A stretch of 64,000 bases of DNA from Salinicola endophyticus (GTDB lineage: Bacteria > Pseudomonadota > Gammaproteobacteria > Pseudomonadales > Halomonadaceae), in assembly GCF_040536835.1 (NCBI RefSeq), contig NZ_CP159578.1, forward strand, positions 4,030,001 to 4,094,000, given 5' to 3'. Shown one piece after another: positions 48,430 to 57,708 of the stretch (the stretch's first letter is position 1; every line of letters starts with the position of its first letter). The translations under genes were made by a program, and so were the position numbers. The notes under the pieces are model-generated. The model was not told the origin of the DNA. It searched no databases and was given only the letters and a program-made list of their open reading frames with translations.

Positions 48430-51054
48430 TCAGCCATCCACCAGCGATGAACCACGGTTCGCGGCACCCTGGTGCTTCGTCGCGCAGTCTGATCCCTCCG
48501 GCAACTCGGGCATGGCCGCGTCCAGGCTCGCGGGCCCACCGAAGACGTGCTGGGCCCCCTTGATATCGATCTTGCCGGGGCCATGAACATCGATATTGCC
48601 GCCTTCGATGCGGATATAGCCGCCACCACTGTTCAGCAGGATGCCGTTGGCGGCGTTGATCTCGACCCGCCCTTCGGTGGAGGTGATCTTGACGTCCTTC
48701 TCGGCGGTCAGCGCCATCTCGTCGCTCTGCGCCTGCACCTCGACCTTGCCGCGGGCGGCGAACAGCTTCATACCGGCGCGGTAGACGAACAGCGAGAGCT
48801 TCTCGGAGATCGAGGCGACCAGGCTCTTGCCGGTGGCCACGTTGACGTCCTCGCCGCTGGAGACGCTCAGCGAGCGGCCCTGGGCCAGGTGGGTCGATTC
48901 CGGCGTGCTCAGGGTGATGCCGGCGGGCGAGGCCATATGCAGCCAGGGCGCTTTCATGCGTGCCGCTTCGCCGCGGCCGCCACTGTCAGTGGCGCCACGG
49001 GCGTTGTCCTGCTTGGCATCCGCGAGCTGTTCGCTGTTGCCGTAGGTGTCGTCGGCGTCCTCGCCCGCCTGCTTGAGCTGCTCGCGGGCGTCGAGGGCGT
49101 CGGCGTTGTGATCCTGGGCACTCTGGCTGAGGCTGTCGCTGAGCTGGTAGGCGCTGTCGAGCTGCTGTTTGGCCGGCGTCAAATCGAGCTGGTCACCGCT
49201 GGCGCCGAGCTGGCCCCAGCTGGTGAGGTAGAGCCCCTGATTGGCGCGGATGGCGCCATAGGCATCGGTACGCAGCTCGAACCCGGTGCCGCGGAAGGCG
49301 CCACGGGTGTTGCCGGTCTGGTGGATCAGGTAGCCGAGGTTGAGCTGGCTCTTCTCCGCTTCGGAGTTGAGGCGCACCCGCTCCTGGTCGGTGGCATCGT
49401 CGAACACCAGCTCGTTGTACTTGCTGCCGCGGTAGGTCTTGCTCTTGAAGCCCGAGAGCAGGCCGTGGCTGTGCCAGTCCGGCGTCTGCTCGCCGTTGTA
49501 GACCCGGCCGGTGATCAGCGGGCGGTCGGCGTCGCCTTCGAGGAAGTCGACCAGCACTTCCTGGCCGATACGCGGCACGAACACCCCGCCCCAGCCGGCG
49601 CCGGCGTTGGGCTGGGAGACCCGCAGCCAGACGCTGCTGCTTTCATCGTTCTGCCCCTGGCGGTCCCAGTGGAACTGGACGCGCACGCGGTTGAGATGGT
49701 CGGTGTGGATCTCTTCATTGGCCGGGCCGACCACGGTGGCGGTCTGCGGCCCGCCGATCACCGGGCGGCGGTGGGTCAGCGGATGGCGGTAGGGTTGGCT
49801 GAGGCGCTGGGCTTCGAGGTCGACCAGAAAGTGGCCGGTGCCGCCACTCATGTAGTCGGAGAGACGGTCGCTATCGCCTTCGTCTTCCAGCCCGTGCGCC
49901 TTCTTGGCGGCGTCGAGCTGGGGCTGCAGGCTGCCCGGCAGCGCCTGGAGCTGGGCCGAGACCGGCAGCGCGTTCTCGGCGTGGACGGTGACGCCCAGCA
50001 GCAGGAACTGGCGCTCTGGCTCGCCGCCGCTGTCGTGCAGCGGGTGCTGGGTGAGTTCGAACCAGCGCCCGGCCTGGAGCTGACGCGCACCGCCGCTGCC
50101 GCGGAAGCGCTTGGCGCGGGACTCATGGGCTTCCAGGCGGTTCTCGGTCAGCCGTTCACCGCGCTCATGGCCGTGGTAGTAGTACTCGCCGGCGTAGTCG
50201 TAGAGTTCGGTTGGCGGCAGGTTGCCCTGGTCGCTGAGGGTGTCGAGCCCGGTGCGCTTGGTCAGCGAGGGCTGCTTGTAGTCGAAGGTGCCCACGCTGA
50301 CCCGGGTGGGCTGCTGGGTACGCACGCCGCCCCACTGGGTCAGGGCGTCCTCGCGCTCGGTGGCCGCCTGGCGGTGGAAGCGGATCGCCTGGGGGCTGAC
50401 CGGTTGGGTGGTATCGACATCGTCGGTGATCACCAGCCGATGCCCGTCGAAGCCCGACCCGGAGGCTTCAGAGGAGGCGTTATCCGCGTCCTGTTCCTGC
50501 CCCGAATATTCGAAGTAGTACCATAACCCTTCCTCCTCCAAGAGACGACTGACGAAGTTCAGATCGCTCTCGCGATACTGCACGCAGTAGCTTCTGGCCG
50601 GGTAGTCGCGGCGCAGGTCGAAGCGGTAGCGCCCCTGGGCCAGCTCGTAGTCGTCGAACACGGCGGTGAGCACATCGACGACGCTACGATCCTGGAAGAT
50701 GCGGCTGTCGCGGCCCAGGCCGAGCATGGCGAGCCACGGTACCAGGGTGAGCTGGTAGTAGGTGACACCGCCATCTTCGCCCAGCAGCGCGGCCTCGGAG
50801 ACCAGCCCGTGCAACGGGCGGTAGCTGCCGTCGGCCTGCAGGATCGAGAGCCGCGCCGGCTGCGCCATCAGCGTCTTGAGCTCGATATCGCCCTGCTGGG
50901 AGATGCAGTCGAGGGTGTAGGTAAAGGGGGCGCTGACGCGCTCTTCGCCCACCAGCCGATGGGGCACGAGGGCGGTGCCGGCGATATCGAGGGTCAGCAG
51001 CCGCTGCGACTGCGACAGATCGATATCGAAGGTGTCGAGGAGATCGTTGAGCAT
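48430..51054 (-). CDS. vgrG: Type VI secretion tip protein VgrG with DUF2345 extension
   Basis: 874 aa. gp27-like base domains (RLLTLDIAGTALVPHRLVGE, RDYPARSYCVQYRESDLNFV, SRLLEEEGLWYYFEYSGQEQ), gp5-like OB domain around residues 440-530 (RVRVQFHWDRQGQNDESSSV, PRIGQEVLVDFLEGDADRPL), then a long C-terminal beta-helix/DUF2345 region (SEKLSLFVYRAGMKLFAARG, SGGGYIRIEGGNIDVHGPGK). It is the puncturing tip of the T6SS. No structural tss genes are in the window, so this is an orphan cargo module. Start 51054 (MLNDLLDTFDIDL). Confidence 0.95.
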   Translation of the reverse strand: MLNDLLDTFDIDLSQSQRLLTLDIAGTALVPHRLVGEERVSAPFTYTLDCISQQGDIELKTLMAQPARLSILQADGSYRPLHGLVSEAALLGEDGGVTYYQLTLVPWLAMLGLGRDSRIFQDRSVVDVLTAVFDDYELAQGRYRFDLRRDYPARSYCVQYRESDLNFVSRLLEEEGLWYYFEYSGQEQDADNASSEASGSGFDGHRLVITDDVDTTQPVSPQAIRFHRQAATEREDALTQWGGVRTQQPTRVSVGTFDYKQPSLTKRTGLDTLSDQGNLPPTELYDYAGEYYYHGHERGERLTENRLEAHESRAKRFRGSGGARQLQAGRWFELTQHPLHDSGGEPERQFLLLGVTVHAENALPVSAQLQALPGSLQPQLDAAKKAHGLEDEGDSDRLSDYMSGGTGHFLVDLEAQRLSQPYRHPLTHRRPVIGGPQTATVVGPANEEIHTDHLNRVRVQFHWDRQGQNDESSSVWLRVSQPNAGAGWGGVFVPRIGQEVLVDFLEGDADRPLITGRVYNGEQTPDWHSHGLLSGFKSKTYRGSKYNELVFDDATDQERVRLNSEAEKSQLNLGYLIHQTGNTRGAFRGTGFELRTDAYGAIRANQGLYLTSWGQLGASGDQLDLTPAKQQLDSAYQLSDSLSQSAQDHNADALDAREQLKQAGEDADDTYGNSEQLADAKQDNARGATDSGGRGEAARMKAPWLHMASPAGITLSTPESTHLAQGRSLSVSSGEDVNVATGKSLVASISEKLSLFVYRAGMKLFAARGKVEVQAQSDEMALTAEKDVKITSTEGRVEINAANGILLNSGGGYIRIEGGNIDVHGPGKIDIKGAQHVFGGPASLDAAMPELPEGSDCATKHQGAANRGSSLVDG

Positions 51055-51275
51055 GCGGTTTTCCTGATCGCGGTGGCGGCGCCGGTCGACGAGGGTCAGA
51101 GACAATGTTCAGAGGATCAGGATAACGCATCACTGGCGAAATGTTTGTAGGAGATATGCTACGGCTGGCGTGAGATATCGGCCGAAAAATCGGCGGAATA
51201 ACCCACTCTTCGGACAAAAGAAGGAGTATGGAAGAATAACGATAACGCCATTCTCATCGGGAGCGCGTACTGCCC

Positions 51276-52205
51276 ATGTCGACCACCGATTCGTCGCCGT
51301 TTTCGACCTTCGAGATTCCGCCGACACGCCGCCACGCCGAAACCATCGACTTCATGCTGTCGCGCCCCGCCCTGGCGCTGCTGCCGGAGTCACTACGCCC
51401 GGCGGCGCGGAGTTTTCTCGCCTATCTGGCGACGCTCCCCGGCAGCGCCCCCCACGCCTGCCCCGCCTGCGAAAGCCGTGCGATCTATCTGGCCGCGCCC
51501 GCCGGCAGTGGCGGCATGCGCCGCGACAGCTATGCCTGCCGCACCTGCCGCAAGCGCTTCACCGTCTTGACCGGTACGCCGCTGCATCTGCTGCGCTCGG
51601 AGGAGAAATGGAAACCCTGGATGAGCTACCGCTTTCAGGGTTTCTCCCAGGAGCTGATCGCCAACTTCCTGGGGATCAGCAACAAGGCGTCGATGACCTG
51701 GAGCCGGGCCTTTATCAAGGCCATGGCCGATTACGACAGCGCGCTGCACGCCTGGTGGCAGGCGCATCAGTCCCCCGAGATATCCGAGCTGACCGAAGAG
51801 GCGGCACGGGCCCTGGCCGAGTGCCAAGCGATGCTGGATGGGCTGCGCGACACCAGTGACCGTCGCTGCCCCTACTGCGGCTCGGCCTCGGTTCAGGTGA
51901 TCACCAGCCGCCGCGCCACCGAGTACCAGTGCCACGGCTGCCAGCGGCGCTACAACAATCTCACCGAGACGCCGCTCTCCCACCTTCAGCACATCGAGCT
52001 CTGGCCCGAGTACGTGCGCCATCTCGTGCTCGGCTACCACGACACCGAGCTGGAGCAGATCTTTGGCCTGAGCAAGCCGCTGACCAACCTCTGGCGCCAA
52101 CGTTTTCTGCAGCTGTTCCAGGCGCGCTGGCCGCTGCTGGCCCACTGGACGCTGTGGCAGTGGTCACGCCGCCGTGCTAATCCCGGTGAGATACCGCTGG
52201 CCTAA
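51276..52205 (+). CDS. DUF746-like protein with two zinc-ribbon/HTH repeats
   Basis: 309 aa. It contains the same block twice: a Cys4 zinc ribbon (CPACESRAIYL ... CRTCRKRF, about 60-88; CPYCGSASVQV ... CHGCQRRY, about 195-225), a T-x-TPL element (LTGTPLHLL / LTETPLSHL), a Trp-rich helix and an HTH-like segment (ELIANFLGISNKASMTWSRA / ELEQIFGLSKPLTNLWRQRF). This is the N-terminal layout of InsA/IS1595-type transposases without a catalytic domain, so it is likely a DNA-binding protein derived from a transposase. Divergent from vgrG. The stop codon lies inside the palindromic element at 52202. Confidence 0.75.
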   Translation: MSTTDSSPFSTFEIPPTRRHAETIDFMLSRPALALLPESLRPAARSFLAYLATLPGSAPHACPACESRAIYLAAPAGSGGMRRDSYACRTCRKRFTVLTGTPLHLLRSEEKWKPWMSYRFQGFSQELIANFLGISNKASMTWSRAFIKAMADYDSALHAWWQAHQSPEISELTEEAARALAECQAMLDGLRDTSDRRCPYCGSASVQVITSRRATEYQCHGCQRRYNNLTETPLSHLQHIELWPEYVRHLVLGYHDTELEQIFGLSKPLTNLWRQRFLQLFQARWPLLAHWTLWQWSRRRANPGEIPLA

Positions 52206-52350
52206 GAGGGTGTTTACAAAATGCCTGCGCTCGGCAATACGGCGTTAAAATCGGCCTCAAAATGCTCATTTACCCTATGTAAACTCCGCTTTTTCGACCG
52301 ATTTTGCCTTGTCTCGCCTTCGCTCGCCGAATTTGTAAACATCCTCTAAG
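52202..52350. repeat. 149-bp palindromic MITE-like element
   Basis: Ends are a 19-bp inverted repeat (CTAAGAGGGTGTTTACAAA at 52202; the other end reads CTTAGAGGATGTTTACAAA on the minus strand, 17/19). Inside, AAAATCGG (52247) pairs with CCGATTTT (52298), and flanking CGCTCGGC-like segments continue the symmetry. It has no coding capacity, overlaps the DUF746 stop codon and could act as a bidirectional terminator. Confidence 0.7.
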
Positions 52351-52450
52351 AACTCACTTCCAAACCCTCTGACGATGGACGCCGCCCCCTGCTGGCGGGG
52401 CCCACCGGGATCGACCATGCTGGGGATTCAACCCCGGCAAGGAGGCCAGT

Positions 52451-52738
52451 ATGAAACCGCAAACGCTATGGACCCTGGTGGGCACCACGATGGCGATCGC
52501 CTCGGGCGTGGCCGCCCGGGAGGCGCTGAAGCATACCGCACGGCGCAGCGCGTTCGAGCCGCCGGTCAACCCAGACGACCCCGATGTGCGCTGGCGCGAG
52601 GCGCTGCTGTGGGGTGCGGCGTCCGGTGCCGCGGTAGGTCTGGCACGTATCCTGGGCTGGAAGATGGCTTCCAGCGGCATGCGCCGGGCGCGCCGCACGC
52701 GGCGCGGCCAGCGAGTGCTCGCGCGTCTGGAGCGCTGA
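52451..52738 (+). CDS. DUF4235 small membrane protein
   Basis: 95 aa. Opens MKPQTLWTLVGTTMAIASGV (membrane segment), then PPVNPDDPDVRWREALLWGA and ASGAAVGLARILGWKMAS, the standard DUF4235 pattern of a second glycine-rich helix after the NPxDPxVxWREA motif. Function unknown. AAGGAGG site 5 nt upstream. Confidence 0.85.
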   Translation: MKPQTLWTLVGTTMAIASGVAAREALKHTARRSAFEPPVNPDDPDVRWREALLWGAASGAAVGLARILGWKMASSGMRRARRTRRGQRVLARLER

Positions 52739-52752
52739 TCTACCCTCAGCGT

Positions 52753-54915
52753 TCAGAACGTATAGCTCAACGTCGAGGTCACATTGAGCGGTTCGCCATA
52801 GACACCGTAGGTATCGAAATAGCTGTAGTACTTGCGGTCGAACAGGTTGTGCACATTCACCTGCAGCGCCAGGCTCGGTGTGAACTGGTAGCGCCCGAAG
52901 AGATCGGCGATGGTGTAGCTGGGCTGCTCGAAATCGCGGGTCTCGCCATTGGGGCCGGCCTGGCGGGCGAAGGTGCGGCTCTGCCAGCGCCAGCCGCCAC
53001 CCAGGGTGAGCTGGCGCCACTGCGGCACCCGGTAGCTGGCGAAGAGATTGGCCTGGGTGCGTGGCCGGTCGCCATTGAACGTGCCCTCTGCCGAGGTCGC
53101 GGTGTAGTGGGTGAAGCCGGCGGTCAGCTCCAGATCGTCGGTGACCGCGCCGTTGACCTCCATCTCGAAGCCTTCACTGACCACATCGCTGACCGGGGTC
53201 GCCGTGGTGACCAGCGAGCCGGGCGTTAGCACGATGTCCGCCACGTTGTCCTGTTCGAGCCGGAACACCGCCAAGGAGGCGTTGAGCAGGCCGTCGAACC
53301 AGGCCGCCTTCAGCCCGGTCTCGTAGTTCTTGCCCACCAGCGGGTCGAGATAGCCGTTGCCGCCCGCCAGCCGGTAACTCTGCGGTTGGAAGATCTCGGT
53401 ATAGCTGGCATAGGCCGACCAGGTGTCGTCGAGGGTGTAGATCAGCCCGCCGTAGGGGGTGATCTCACGCTCGTCCTGCGCATGGTTGCCCAGCGTGCTC
53501 GACCAGGTGCGCCCGTGCCAGTCGGTGTAGCGCGCACCGAGAATCAGCGTCAGCGGCTCGGCCAGGGAGAAGCGTGCCACGCCGTAGAGCGCCTTCTGGC
53601 GGCTGCTGGCACGCTCGGAGGGCGCAAAGTCGGGCCACGCCTGCGCCGGCGTGGTGCCGTTCCAGGCGTCGAAGTCATCGACCGCGAAACCGTTGGTGAA
53701 GGTGTTCTCGTAGTCATTGGACTGGTCGTGATAGCTGCTCCCCAGTACCAGCTGGTGCGTGCGACCGAACAGCGAGAACGGCCCCTCCACATAGCCATCC
53801 ACGCCGTCGACCCGGCGCTCGCCGCTGTTCCAGCCGGTGTAGTAGTAGACCCCCTGCCCCGTCTCCCGATCTGGAAAGCCGTAGGGGTAGGCGAGCCGAG
53901 AGTCCAGCGTGCTCTCTTCATGGGTCGCCGCCGCGTGCAGCGTCCAGCCCCCGCCGAAGCGGTGCTCGAGCTGGGCGAAGCTCTTCTTCGACTCCCAGGC
54001 GTTGTAGGACCAGTCCGGCGCCACACTGAAGCCGCGGGTGTAGTCCGTCTCGCTGCCGTCGCTGTACCACAGCGGCAGCCCACCCCAGGTCGGTGACGAG
54101 GTACGCCCGCGCTGGGTGTCGTAGCCCAGCGAGAGCGTGGTGTCGTCGCTGACATCGGCATCGATGACCAGGTAGCCGTAGCGCTTGCGCTCGCCGAAGC
54201 GGTCTAGATAGCTGTCGCCGTCCTCGTAGCCACCGACGAATCGCGCCCGTACGTCGCCCGAGCGGGTCAGCGGCGTGGTCACATCGACCACGCTGCGTGA
54301 GCGGTCCCAACTGCCGTAGCTGGCGCTGATCGAGCCGGTGGGCTCGCGGCTGTCGGCATGCTTGCGCACGAAGTCGATCGAGGCCCCGGGGTTGCCGGCG
54401 CCGGTGAGCAGCCCGTTGGCGCCGCGTACCACCTCGATGCGCTCATAGATGGCGGTGTTCAGCGCACCCTCGCCGAAGTACCAGCGGCTATCGGTGTTGA
54501 GCGTGGGGATGCCATCGTACTGGTAGCTGTTGATACGGAAACCGCGGGCGTAGAAATCGACGCGGCTGCTGTCGATGCGGTTCACCGAGATACCCGTGGC
54601 GTTGCTCAGGACATCCTCGACATCCCATAGCCCCTGATCCTGCATTCGCTGCTGGGTGATGATGCTCACCGTCTGCGGCACCTCGCGCAGCGTGGTCTCG
54701 AAACGCGTGCCCGCGGTGGTGGTGGAGCGGGTGTAGCCGACATTGTCATAGAGGCTCGCGGCGGAGACGGTCAATGTCTGCAGCGCTGTCGTCTCGTCGT
54801 CCTGGGCCATGGCGGAAGCGAGCGGCAGCAGCGCGGTGGCACCCAGCAGCGTGCCGAGCGGCATGCGCAGGGCACGCCGCGACGGCGACGCCCGGTGGCG
54901 AACGGGGGTTGGCAT
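52753..54915 (-). CDS. TonB-dependent ferric-siderophore receptor (FpvA/FhuE/FoxA-like)
   Basis: 720 aa. Signal peptide to about residue 38 (LLPLASAMA). Plug domain: TTLREVPQTVSIITQQRMQD, NRIDSSRVDFYARGFRINSY and IERIEVVRGANGLLTGAGNP-type sequence (about 105-200); 22-strand barrel after it, ending NVTSTLSYTF with terminal Phe. Start 54915 (MPTPVRHRAS) has AAGGGAT upstream; a longer frame adds a non-signal N-terminus. A Fur-like palindrome lies 126 bp upstream. Imports ferric hydroxamate or similar siderophores with TonB energy. Confidence 0.93.
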   Translation of the reverse strand: MPTPVRHRASPSRRALRMPLGTLLGATALLPLASAMAQDDETTALQTLTVSAASLYDNVGYTRSTTTAGTRFETTLREVPQTVSIITQQRMQDQGLWDVEDVLSNATGISVNRIDSSRVDFYARGFRINSYQYDGIPTLNTDSRWYFGEGALNTAIYERIEVVRGANGLLTGAGNPGASIDFVRKHADSREPTGSISASYGSWDRSRSVVDVTTPLTRSGDVRARFVGGYEDGDSYLDRFGERKRYGYLVIDADVSDDTTLSLGYDTQRGRTSSPTWGGLPLWYSDGSETDYTRGFSVAPDWSYNAWESKKSFAQLEHRFGGGWTLHAAATHEESTLDSRLAYPYGFPDRETGQGVYYYTGWNSGERRVDGVDGYVEGPFSLFGRTHQLVLGSSYHDQSNDYENTFTNGFAVDDFDAWNGTTPAQAWPDFAPSERASSRQKALYGVARFSLAEPLTLILGARYTDWHGRTWSSTLGNHAQDEREITPYGGLIYTLDDTWSAYASYTEIFQPQSYRLAGGNGYLDPLVGKNYETGLKAAWFDGLLNASLAVFRLEQDNVADIVLTPGSLVTTATPVSDVVSEGFEMEVNGAVTDDLELTAGFTHYTATSAEGTFNGDRPRTQANLFASYRVPQWRQLTLGGGWRWQSRTFARQAGPNGETRDFEQPSYTIADLFGRYQFTPSLALQVNVHNLFDRKYYSYFDTYGVYGEPLNVTSTLSYTF

Positions 54916-55016
54916 GATAGATCCCTTGCGTGGCGTCTCGGCGACGCTCGTTGTCGTGTCGGCGCCGGCCTCCGCGAGGCAGCGCGGGCACGGCGATCGC
55001 ACGGGATCATATGCAA

Positions 55017-55051
55017 ACGATTATTATTTATCAATGCGCTTGATAATCAAA
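55017..55051 (-). promoter_or_regulatory. Fur-box-like region upstream of the TonB receptor
   Basis: TTGATAATCAA at 55041-55051 is a perfect palindrome carrying the TGATAATCA core of the Fur consensus; an AT-rich block at 55017-55036 (GATTATTATTTATC on the plus strand) matches the consensus partially on the minus strand. Suggests iron repression of the receptor gene. Confidence 0.6.
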
Positions 55052-55177
55052 CTCGAATGAGCGCTCAGGAGAGCCAGCCGCGCGAGATGCCGCCTCAAGC
55101 CCTTGGCATCGAGGCCGACAAGACGTCGCCATAGTCTGCTCTACCCTGACCATCGGCGCCGCCACGGCTGCACCCGG

Positions 55178-56476
55178 CTACAGCGCGCCATCGGCGATCG
55201 CCCGCGCCAATGTCGGCGACAGCGGCAGGCGCGGCAGCAGCGTCGCCTGATAAGCGTGGTAGAGATCGGGCTTGCCTGACCACACCTCGTTAGAGGGGCG
55301 GTTGTGGCGGTCGAGCTCCTGCCACCAGCTGCCACGCTCACGATCGACCAGGTAGCTGTCGATGTAATCCCAGAAGCGCCGGTACCAGGTTTCGTACTCG
55401 GTATCGCCAGTGCGCTTGAGCAGCGCCGCCGCGGTCGAGGCGGCCTCCGCCAGGGTCCAGTGCATGCGCTCGTGAACCACCGGCCGGTCGTGCCAGTCGT
55501 GGGTGTAGATCAGCCCCGGCTCGCCATCCACATGCCAGGCCAGCTCGGTGGCCCGCCGAAACAGCCCGCGAGCGTCTTCCAGCAGCCAGCCGGGGGCGCT
55601 CTCGCCCTGACGCAGCAGGCCGCTCTCCAGGTGCAGCATCAGCCGCGCCCACTCGAAGGCGTGGCCCGGGGTGGCGCCGTAGGGGCGGAACGGATCCTTG
55701 GGGGTGTCCTGGTTGTAGTCGCGCCACTCCTGCCAGTCGCTGTCGAAGTGCTCGACCACGCGGTAGGCGTTGGGGCGGGCATGGGCATGAATGATCTTGT
55801 CGACGATGGAGAGCGCGCGCTGGCGCCATTTGGGCGCGTCGAGGACGTCGGCGAGCTGCAGGAAAGCCTCGGTGGCGTGCATGTTGCTGTTGCCACCGCG
55901 GTAGGCTTCGCTGTCGCGCCAGTCGCGCGAGAATCCCTCGCGCAGGCGACCCTCGTCCTCGGCCCAGAAGCGCGTCTCGATGACCTCGACGATCTCGTCG
56001 AGCAGGGGGCCCGCCGCCGGATCGCCGGCCTGCCAGGCGCTGGCAGCGGCCAGGGCGACGAAGGCGTGGATGTACGCCTGCTTGGTCTGTTCCTCGCCTT
56101 CCCGCGGTAGGGCCGCGTACCAGCCGCCGTGCTCGGCATCCCTGAGCGGGCCGCGCAGGGCCGCCACGCCGTGGGCCACCAGCGGCGCCGCCCCGGGCTC
56201 GCCACGCATCGCCGCCAGCGCGAAGCAGTGGGTCATGCGCGCGGTGATCATGGTGTCCGGATGGGCGTCTTCGGGCAGGCGGCCATCGTCGTCCAGGGCG
56301 GCGAAACCGCACTGGGGATGGCGCGAGGCGCGGTAGAACGCCAGTAGACGCCGGCCTTCCGCTTCGAGCCAGGCCCAGTGCGAGAGACGATTCAGCCAGC
56401 TACCACGCCGCGGCGGCAGATCGGGATGTGCCCCAAGGGTATGAGTGCCGGGAAATTGCGTCTCTGGCATGTGCAA
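55178..56476 (-). CDS. AGE-family sugar epimerase/isomerase (mannose isomerase / YihS type)
   Basis: 432 aa (a second ATG two codons in is equally possible). (alpha/alpha)6-barrel motifs of the N-acylglucosamine 2-epimerase superfamily: RMTHCFALAAMRG, GGNSNMHATEAFLQLADVLD, PYGATPGHAFEWARLMLHLE, YTHDWHDRPVVHERMHWTLA and GKPDLYHAYQATLLPRLPLS. The HATEA, PGHxFEW and HAYQA segments with catalytic His resemble YihS and bacterial mannose isomerases, which interconvert aldoses and ketoses (mannose, sulfoquinovose). Substrate not certain. Stands alone; a 14-bp tandem array lies in its upstream gap. Confidence 0.85.
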   Translation of the reverse strand: MHMPETQFPGTHTLGAHPDLPPRRGSWLNRLSHWAWLEAEGRRLLAFYRASRHPQCGFAALDDDGRLPEDAHPDTMITARMTHCFALAAMRGEPGAAPLVAHGVAALRGPLRDAEHGGWYAALPREGEEQTKQAYIHAFVALAAASAWQAGDPAAGPLLDEIVEVIETRFWAEDEGRLREGFSRDWRDSEAYRGGNSNMHATEAFLQLADVLDAPKWRQRALSIVDKIIHAHARPNAYRVVEHFDSDWQEWRDYNQDTPKDPFRPYGATPGHAFEWARLMLHLESGLLRQGESAPGWLLEDARGLFRRATELAWHVDGEPGLIYTHDWHDRPVVHERMHWTLAEAASTAAALLKRTGDTEYETWYRRFWDYIDSYLVDRERGSWWQELDRHNRPSNEVWSGKPDLYHAYQATLLPRLPLSPTLARAIADGAL

Positions 56477-56543
56477 CGGGCCTCCTCTGCCCGAGTGTCG
56501 AGTTCACGTATCGCTGCCCAGTGTCGAGCCCGGACCCGTCTAC

Positions 56544-56599
56544 GTCGATAACCCAGTGTCGATAACTCAGCGCCGATAACCCGGTGTGGATAAGTCAGT
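56544..56599 (-). repeat. Tandem 14-bp repeat array upstream of the AGE-family gene
   Basis: Four contiguous 14-bp units: GTCGATAACCCAGT, GTCGATAACTCAGC, GCCGATAACCCGGT, GTGGATAAGTCAGT. Further degenerate AGTGTCGAG copies occur at about 56496-56530. It lies in the 205-bp gap between the SDR gene and the AGE-family gene. Confidence 0.8.
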
Positions 56600-56681
56600 G
56601 CGCTGGCTCGACGCCGAGAATAACGACAGTGACCGCTCGGCGTCGACGAGGGCCCGCAGGGACACCGCCCGAGTGCGACTG

Positions 56682-57545
56682 TCAGCCGTTGACCACGACC
56701 CCGCCATTGGGGTGCAGGGTCTGGCCGCTGATGAAGGAGGCATCCAGCGAGGCCAGGAAGACATAGCACGGCCCCAGCTCCCAGGGCTGGGCGGCACGCC
56801 CCATCGGCGTCTCGCTACCGAAATCCTCGAGCATCTGTGGGTCGTGCGCGCCCAGCGTCGCCGGCTGCAGCGGGGTCCACACCGGCCCCGGCGCCACCGC
56901 GTTGACGCGCAGCCCACGCCCGACCACCTGATTGGAGAGCGCGCGGGTGAAGCTGATGATCGCCCCCTTGGTGGCGCTGTAGTCGACCAGGAAATCGGGG
57001 CCGATATAGGCGTTGACCGACGCGGTGTTGATGATCGCGTCGTCCTCGCCCAGATGCGGCAGCGCCGCCTTGGTGAGATAGAACATGCCATGCATGTTGG
57101 TGGCGAAGGTCTCCTCCCACTGGGTGTCGCTGAGCTCGGCGAGGTCGTTGCTCACCTGCTGGGTACCGGCATTGTTGACCAGGATATTGAGCCCGCCAAA
57201 GTGCTCGATCACCTGCGCCAGCGACGCGCGGCAGAAGGCGGCATCGCGCATGTCGCCGGCGATCAGCAGGCAGCGCCGGCCCTCGGCCTCGACCAGCCGC
57301 TGGGTCTCGCGGGCGTCGTCGTCTTCGCTCAGGTACATCACCGCCACGTCGGCGCCTTCACGGGCGAAGTGGATCGCCACCGAACGACCGATCCCGCTGT
57401 CGGCACCGGTGATCAGCGCCACCTTGCCCTCGAGCTTGCCGCTGCCGCGATAGCCGTCGCGGATGAAGACCGCCGGCGGCTGCATCAGGCTCTCCTTGCC
57501 GGGCAGTGTCTGCTGCTGGGCGTGGATCTGGGTCTTCTTGACCAT
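56682..57545 (-). CDS. SDR-family oxidoreductase (YghA/general stress protein 39-like)
   Basis: 287 aa. A 38-residue N-terminal extension (QTLPGKESLMQPPAVFIRDG) typical of the YhdF/YghA subgroup, then VALITGADSGIGRSVAIHFA (cofactor), NILVNNAGTQQVSNDLAELS, NTASVNAYIGPDFL and YSATKGAIISFTRAL (Ser-Tyr-Lys), and GRAAQPWELGPCYVFLASLD near the end. Substrate unknown; family members are stress-associated. Stands alone. Confidence 0.9.
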   Translation of the reverse strand: MVKKTQIHAQQQTLPGKESLMQPPAVFIRDGYRGSGKLEGKVALITGADSGIGRSVAIHFAREGADVAVMYLSEDDDARETQRLVEAEGRRCLLIAGDMRDAAFCRASLAQVIEHFGGLNILVNNAGTQQVSNDLAELSDTQWEETFATNMHGMFYLTKAALPHLGEDDAIINTASVNAYIGPDFLVDYSATKGAIISFTRALSNQVVGRGLRVNAVAPGPVWTPLQPATLGAHDPQMLEDFGSETPMGRAAQPWELGPCYVFLASLDASFISGQTLHPNGGVVVNG

Positions 57546-57637
57546 GAGGTAACTCCCTGTAAGTGAGCGGCTGACGAAAAGCGCAGTTTCACGCTGAGAT
57601 GAATCGAATCAGCAAGCTGAAAATGACGAAAAAAGAT

Positions 57638-57660
57638 CCACTCGGATTGGCGCCGAGTGG
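57638..57660 (-). terminator. Intrinsic terminator of the VIT-family gene
   Basis: CCACTCGG-N7-CCGAGTGG, a perfect 8-bp stem; on the minus strand it is followed closely by TTTTTTCG, so it is a good Rho-independent terminator about 50 bp past the stop of the VIT gene. Confidence 0.75.
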
Positions 57661-57708
57661 TTCCTTCACACCTAGTTCAGCGCACCCGTCCTGGCAAGTG
57701 CCGACCCT

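Noticed and set aside
48547-50526. 659-codon frame antisense to vgrG
   Set aside because: Ala/Gly/Val-rich shadow of a strongly supported VgrG.
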